A stretch of DNA of 64,000 nucleotides from contig CAZIGH010000007.1 of NCBI GenBank assembly GCA_964538625.1, positions 1 through 64,000 on the forward strand, given 5' to 3'. The notes below the pieces were generated by a model. That model saw only the letters and a program-made list of their open reading frames with translations, did not search any database and was not told the origin of the DNA. Every line of letters starts with the position of its first letter. Positions within the stretch are counted from its first letter, which is position 1. The position numbers and the translations under genes are program-made. Below, in pieces: positions 59,773-64,000 of this stretch. The DNA is from JAEUHM01 sp964538625 (lineage in GTDB: Bacteria; Verrucomicrobiota; Verrucomicrobiia; Verrucomicrobiales; Verrucomicrobiaceae).

Positions 59773-62562
59773 TTATCCCACCAACTTCCGAGCTTCTGCC
59801 AGGGCGGCATCCACTTTGGAGACGTCCTTGCCGCCGCCGCGGGCGAAGTCGGGTTTGCCGCCGCCTTTGCCGCCCACGATGGGGGCGATGGTTTGGATGA
59901 TTTTGCCTGCTTGGACTTTGGCGTGGTGCTCTTTGGAGACGGAGGCAATCAAGGCCACGCTGCCACCACCGGTAGTGGCTAGGACGACGATGCCGTTGAA
60001 GCTGCCTTTGAGAGCATCGCTCACGGCCACGGCGTAGTCGGCATCCACGTCACCGAGGTTGACGATGATGGCGTTGTTGTCCGCCTTGGCGAGCAGCTCC
60101 TTGGCGCGGCCCGAGGCTTCTCGCTGCTGTGCGGCCTTGAGGGCTTTCTCCAGTTCCTTTTGCTGGGAGAGAAGCGACTCGATTTTTTTCTCGATGTCGT
60201 GCATGCCCTGGGCGCTGACTTTGCCAGCGAGTGCCTTCAGCAGGTCCGACTCTGCACGTGCCGAGTGGTAGGCCTCTAGCCCGGCCATGCCTTCAATGCG
60301 GCGGATGCCTGCGGCCACGGCGCTCTCACTGGAGAGGCGGAAGAGGCCAATCTCACCGGTGCGCCGGGCATGAGTGCCGCCACAGAGCTCCATGCTGTAG
60401 CCGGTGAGAGAACCCGCCTCACCGCCGATCTGCACCACGCGCACCTGCTCCGGATACTTTTCACCAAAGAGCTGCATGATGTCCTGACGGGTCTGCACTT
60501 CCTTGTAGGGCACTTCCGTCCAAGAGACGGGCGCGTTCTCCAGGATGCGCTCGTTTACAAGCCGCTCGATGTCCGCAAGTTGCTGCGGGGTGAGTGCGCC
60601 GCTGTTGAAGTCAAAGCTCAGCTTGTCCGGCCCTACGTTGGAGCCCTTTTGTGTGGCGTCATGGCTGACGACTTCATGCAGCGCCCAGTGCAAGATGTGA
60701 GTGACGGTGTGGTGGCGCTCAATGGCGTGACGCCGCGCCGCATCCACCCTGGCGAGGGCCGAGTGCTGAGTGCCGAATGAGGAATCCGCTCCGTCAAAGA
60801 AGTGGAGCCAAGTGTTGCCCACCTTGGTGGTGCTGGTGATCGGATAGCTGTCTGCTCCGAGGATGAGCTGGCCGCTATCTCCGACTTGTCCACCCATCTC
60901 GGCATAGAACGGCGAGGTATCGAGCACGACGGCGGTCTTGTCCTTCAGGTGGACCACTTCCAGAATCTTGACTTCGGCCTCCAGCATGTCGTAACCGATG
61001 AACTTGGTGGGCGTCTTGGTTTCGATCTCGGAGACGGAGACGACTTGTTTGTTTTTCTTGCCAGCCTCACGAGCGCGCTGCTTCTGCTCTTCCATGAGCT
61101 TGTCGAAGCCAGCGGTGTCCACCGTAAGGCCGCGCTCGCGGGCCATGAGTTCGGTGAGGTCGAGCGGGAAGCCGTAGGTGTCGTAGAGTTGGAAGGCGAA
61201 GGGTCCACTGAGTTGAGCTGGGGCGGATGGGTCAGATCTCACGGAGCTGACTTCGGCTTCAAACAGGGCAACACCCTTATCCAACGTCCGATTGAATGCC
61301 TCTTCCTCCAGCTTGAGCACGCACTTGATCTGCTCCTTCTTCGTCCGCAGTTCAGGGAAAACGTCACCCATTTGAGCAGCAAGCACATCCACGAGTTTGT
61401 AGAAGAAGGGCTCTTTGAAGTCGAGCGTGCGGCCGTATTTCACGGCGCGGCGGAGAATGCGGCGGAGGGTGTAGTTGCGGTCGTTGTTGCCGGGCTGGAT
61501 TCCGTCGGCGATGGCGAAGCTGAGCGTGCGGATGTGATCTGCGATGACGCGGAAGGCCACGTCGATCTTCTCCTGCTCGGTCACTGGCACCACATTGCCT
61601 TGCGCGTTGGCCTTCGGCAGCGTGCTGGCATACGACTTGCCAGACATTTTGGTGAGCTCGTCAAACAGGGGCTTGAAGACATCCGTGTCGTAGTTGCTAA
61701 TCTTTGCGTTCTCAAAGTCGGTGAAGTTTTTCGTGCCCTGGATGATGCTGCACACGCGCTCGAAGCCCATTCCAGTATCCACATGCTGTGCGGGCAGTGG
61801 GGTGAAGGTGCCATCTGGGTTGGCGTTGTACTGAATGAAGACGTTGTTCCAGATTTCGATGCAGCTCGCGTCGCTGCCATTGACGAGCTTACGCCCTTCA
61901 CGCTGACGTGCTTCATCCAGATCCCGCGGGCCGGGTGTGAGATCGATATGGATCTCGGTGCATGGACCGCAAGGGCCGGTGTCGCCCATCATCCAGAAGT
62001 TGTCTTTCTTGTTGCCGTTGACGATGTGGATCTCGGGGTCGAGGCCGATGCTGCGGAACTTTTCCGCCCAGATGTCCCAAGCTTCCTGGTCGCGCTCGGC
62101 GGGATCACCCTTTGATTTGTCTGGCTGGTAGATGGTGGCGAAGACGCGTGTGGGTGGGAACTTCCACTTTTCAATGACCAGCTCCCAAGCCCAAGCGATG
62201 GCTTCCTTTTTGAAGTAGTCGCCAAACGACCAGTTGCCGAGCATTTCGAAGAGGGTGTGGTGGTAAGTGTCTAGGCCCACGTCTTCGAGATCATTGTGCT
62301 TGCCGCCGGCGCGAATGCACTTCTGCGTGTCCGCTGCGCGGGTGGGAAGGCCTTTGTGCAGCACGCCGGGCCAGGTGTCCACATCCGCAGGGCGCTCGCC
62401 GAGGAAGATGGGCACAAACTGGTTCATGCCCGCATTCGTAAAGATGCGCGCCCCGTCCCGGCTGGTGTAACCCACGTTGTCACTGGGCACGATGGTGTGG
62501 TCCTTCGATTTGAAGAAGTCGAGGAAGGATTGGCGGATCTGGGCGGAAGTGGGGACGGACAT
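59773..62562 (-). CDS. alaS: Alanyl-tRNA synthetase
   Basis: The 929-residue enzyme starts with the class II catalytic core (QSFLDFFKSKDHTIVPS, TFTNAGMNQFVPIF-like ARIFTNAGMNQFVP, HHTLFEMLGNWSFGDYFKKEA). The editing domain has HHTVTHILHWALH and CGGTHARRTGEIGLFRL, and the C-Ala part ends GGGKPDFARGGGKD. It charges tRNA-Ala and clears misacylated Ser and Gly. Length is slightly above E. coli AlaS (876). It lies 78 bases after an esterase gene on the same strand. No T-box-like leader was recognised. Confidence 0.96.
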   Translation of the reverse strand: MSVPTSAQIRQSFLDFFKSKDHTIVPSDNVGYTSRDGARIFTNAGMNQFVPIFLGERPADVDTWPGVLHKGLPTRAADTQKCIRAGGKHNDLEDVGLDTYHHTLFEMLGNWSFGDYFKKEAIAWAWELVIEKWKFPPTRVFATIYQPDKSKGDPAERDQEAWDIWAEKFRSIGLDPEIHIVNGNKKDNFWMMGDTGPCGPCTEIHIDLTPGPRDLDEARQREGRKLVNGSDASCIEIWNNVFIQYNANPDGTFTPLPAQHVDTGMGFERVCSIIQGTKNFTDFENAKISNYDTDVFKPLFDELTKMSGKSYASTLPKANAQGNVVPVTEQEKIDVAFRVIADHIRTLSFAIADGIQPGNNDRNYTLRRILRRAVKYGRTLDFKEPFFYKLVDVLAAQMGDVFPELRTKKEQIKCVLKLEEEAFNRTLDKGVALFEAEVSSVRSDPSAPAQLSGPFAFQLYDTYGFPLDLTELMARERGLTVDTAGFDKLMEEQKQRAREAGKKNKQVVSVSEIETKTPTKFIGYDMLEAEVKILEVVHLKDKTAVVLDTSPFYAEMGGQVGDSGQLILGADSYPITSTTKVGNTWLHFFDGADSSFGTQHSALARVDAARRHAIERHHTVTHILHWALHEVVSHDATQKGSNVGPDKLSFDFNSGALTPQQLADIERLVNERILENAPVSWTEVPYKEVQTRQDIMQLFGEKYPEQVRVVQIGGEAGSLTGYSMELCGGTHARRTGEIGLFRLSSESAVAAGIRRIEGMAGLEAYHSARAESDLLKALAGKVSAQGMHDIEKKIESLLSQQKELEKALKAAQQREASGRAKELLAKADNNAIIVNLGDVDADYAVAVSDALKGSFNGIVVLATTGGGSVALIASVSKEHHAKVQAGKIIQTIAPIVGGKGGGKPDFARGGGKDVSKVDAALAEARKLVG

Positions 62563-62640
62563 GGCGGACAGGAAAAAGGGGCCGCCATGCTACGCGACGA
62601 ATCTGAAAGGTAAAGGGGCGGAAGCGAGACGTGCCCGGTC

Positions 62641-63492
62641 TCAACGCCGCAGCTGGCGATCCAGGAAGTCGATGGCGCGTTCGGTGGCGGGCTTGCTGAT
62701 GAGGAAAGCGGGGACGTGGCCGAGGCCGTTTTGCCAAAGGAGTTCGCTGCGCACTCCGGCTTGCTTCAGGGCAGTGTGGTAGTCCGAGCTGTGATCCGGC
62801 GGCACCAGCAGGTCCTGGCGTCCGTGGTAGAGGAAGACCGGTGGATCATCCGCACTGATGTGGGTCACGGGAGAGGCATCCGCATAAGTGTCCGGTAGTT
62901 CCCGCAGGGTGCCTCCCAGCAGGCGGATGACCACTGGACTGGCCGGCCATTTCCGCAAGTCCGTGGGCGCGCCGCCTGCCACCACGGCCTGCACCCGGAG
63001 ACGCTCTGGAGCCTTCACGCTTCCGAGCATGGCAGCGAGGTGGCCACCCGCAGAGTAGCCAAAGGTGGCGATGCGGTCTGGCTCGAGCCGCAGCTCTGTG
63101 GCTTGCTCCCGCATCCAGAGCAGCGCCTGCTGGAGATCACGCACCTGCGCTGGGTGCATGGATTGGGGGGCCAGGCGGTAGGTAGCATTGACGACCACGT
63201 AACCGCGCCGGACGAGGCGTTTGGCAACCTTCACCATGTCACTGCGGCGGTCCTTCGCGGTCCAGCTTCCGCCGTGGATGAGAAGCACGCCAGGCCACGG
63301 CCCTGGACCTGTGGGCTGATAGAGGTCTGCCGCCAGCGGCTGAGGCCAGTCTTTGGGCGTGTAGATAAGGTCTCGTTTCACCGTGAAATGATTCACCCGC
63401 ACTGGAGTCGGTGCGGCGGTGCGAGGCTTGTCCAAGTGAGTGACGCAACTGACTTGGAGTGCAGACAACAGGCAGAGGAGAAGTCGCTTCAT
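62641..63492 (-). CDS. Alpha/beta-hydrolase esterase lipoprotein
   Basis: ATG 63492 gives a lipoprotein signal (MKRLLLCLLSALQVSC, acylated C16). The 283-residue protein has the oxyanion HGG motif in LLIHGGSW, the nucleophile S147 in FGYSAGGHLAAML, the acid Asp in GRQDLLVPP and the His in GLGHVP. This is the hormone-sensitive-lipase/acetyl-esterase type seen in Verrucomicrobia, often acting on acetylated sugars. Its substrate cannot be told. A longer start at 63528 is less likely because it would spoil the signal. Confidence 0.88.
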   Translation of the reverse strand: MKRLLLCLLSALQVSCVTHLDKPRTAAPTPVRVNHFTVKRDLIYTPKDWPQPLAADLYQPTGPGPWPGVLLIHGGSWTAKDRRSDMVKVAKRLVRRGYVVVNATYRLAPQSMHPAQVRDLQQALLWMREQATELRLEPDRIATFGYSAGGHLAAMLGSVKAPERLRVQAVVAGGAPTDLRKWPASPVVIRLLGGTLRELPDTYADASPVTHISADDPPVFLYHGRQDLLVPPDHSSDYHTALKQAGVRSELLWQNGLGHVPAFLISKPATERAIDFLDRQLRR

Positions 63493-63749
63493 GAGAGTGC
63501 ACTGTGTTTCGCTGGCAGTTAGCGGCATGGATGCAGCTTTTAGCCCGCTGAAAGAGGAATCCGCAACCGATTCGTCAACGAAGAGGGTATGCTCACCTCG
63601 TCAGGCACGCCTTCTTTCATGTTTGCGCACTGCATGCCAAGTTGGCTACGACCTCCGCCAGAGGGTCCAGTCAACATGGAGATGAAGAGTAGCCTAGCCG
63701 AGAACGAGGAGCCGCTCGTGCTGCTGAGTCGGTGGCTTCCAGTTGTCGG
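63493..63749. other. Intergenic gap upstream of the esterase gene
   Basis: These 257 bases separate the esterase start from the stop of the right-edge gene. Short frames occur on both strands but none has a convincing start or product, and I found no clear promoter boxes or hairpins. Confidence 0.4.
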
Positions 63750-64000
63750 CTACTCTGACTTCAATCCCACTGTGTTCACAGAGATGACGCGATACTTGTG
63801 CGCGGTACCAGGCGCGGCGTCCTTGTCCACAAACTCCATCCTGGCCAGCGGCATGACAGGGGTGTCGCTGTATTGCAAGCCCTGAAAAATGGGCCGTCCA
63901 AAGGGGTTCTTGGGTGCGTCTGGCACTTGGGCGAGAACGTTGCCATCTCGCTCCACGAGGAAATGCGCAAGGCCACTCTCCAGGTCAGCCTCAGCTTCCC
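63750..64000 (-). CDS. C-terminal end of a fibronectin-type-III-like protein (5' part outside window)
   Basis: The minus-strand frame is open from the right edge to TGA/TAA-type stop at 63750 and gives 82 residues. It reads EADLESGLAHFLVERDGN, then PFGRPIFQGLQYSDTP and finally AHKYRVISVNTVGLKSE. The last part is the typical closing strand of an Fn3-like domain, and the whole resembles the C-terminal module of large secreted glycoside-active proteins in this phylum. The N-terminal domains that would define its function lie outside the window. Confidence 0.7.
   Translation of the reverse strand, partial: EAEADLESGLAHFLVERDGNVLAQVPDAPKNPFGRPIFQGLQYSDTPVMPLARMEFVDKDAAPGTAHKYRVISVNTVGLKSE

Noticed and set aside
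60802..62115. 437-residue plus-strand frame opposite alaS
   Set aside because: It lies wholly antisense to conserved AlaS motifs.

Overview
The window is about 60% G+C and reads like the chromosome of a member of the Verrucomicrobia, probably a Prosthecobacter/Verrucomicrobium-type genus. That placement is an inference from gene content: a DUF1501 Tat protein divergent from a planctomycete/verrucomicrobial-type cytochrome c protein, a DUF1080 protein, several Tat-exported Gfo/Idh/MocA oxidoreductases, a PQQ-type propeller protein beginning PSWRGPHHNG, and large secreted repeat proteins. I found no tRNA, rRNA, CRISPR array, insertion sequence or prophage block.

Layout. 1-12450 (minus strand): one apparent operon of five exported proteins (outer-membrane beta-barrel, 2102-residue LamG/repeat protein, Ca-binding-repeat protein, 649-residue secreted protein, and a tail-fibre-like protein whose S74 chaperone domain runs off the left edge). 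A near-consensus sigma70 promoter precedes it. 12938-16103: sialate O-acetylesterase and a membrane-anchored subtilase. 16212-20792 (plus): class III aminotransferase, hexose-6-phosphate mutarotase, leuD and a CBS-type pyrophosphatase. 20837-30085 (minus): carbohydrate/acid-sugar genes (two Gfo/Idh/MocA oxidoreductases, TIM-barrel isomerase, Tat propeller protein, YhcH-type protein, DHDPS-like aldolase, PQQ propeller) with a sixA-like phosphatase. 30143-39722: M1 aminopeptidase with HEAT repeats, phosphohexomutase, DUF1501 protein, cytochrome/FGE-like fusion and menB. 39790-44097 (minus): a NusG paralogue-dnaG-rpoD operon. 45319-51282 (plus): rlmH and two large PAS sensor kinases. 51632-62562: an rpiB-glyA gene fusion with a small phosphatase, metH, a DUF1080 gene and alaS. 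The right edge holds an esterase lipoprotein and the tail of another secreted gene.

The most unusual item is metH (53885-58600). Between the cap and cobalamin-binding modules it carries an in-frame insert of about 300 residues that looks like a complete zeta-toxin-like P-loop kinase domain, and the insert has visibly lower G+C than its flanks. Other notable points are the translational fusion of ribose-5-phosphate isomerase B to serine hydroxymethyltransferase next to a YwlE/Wzb-type phosphatase, two AT-hook motifs at the N-terminus of the primary sigma factor, a NusG paralogue at the head of the dnaG-rpoD operon, and a family of about 125-bp palindromic repeats placed between convergent genes (one copy at 35390, a tandem pair at 51318 and 51491).
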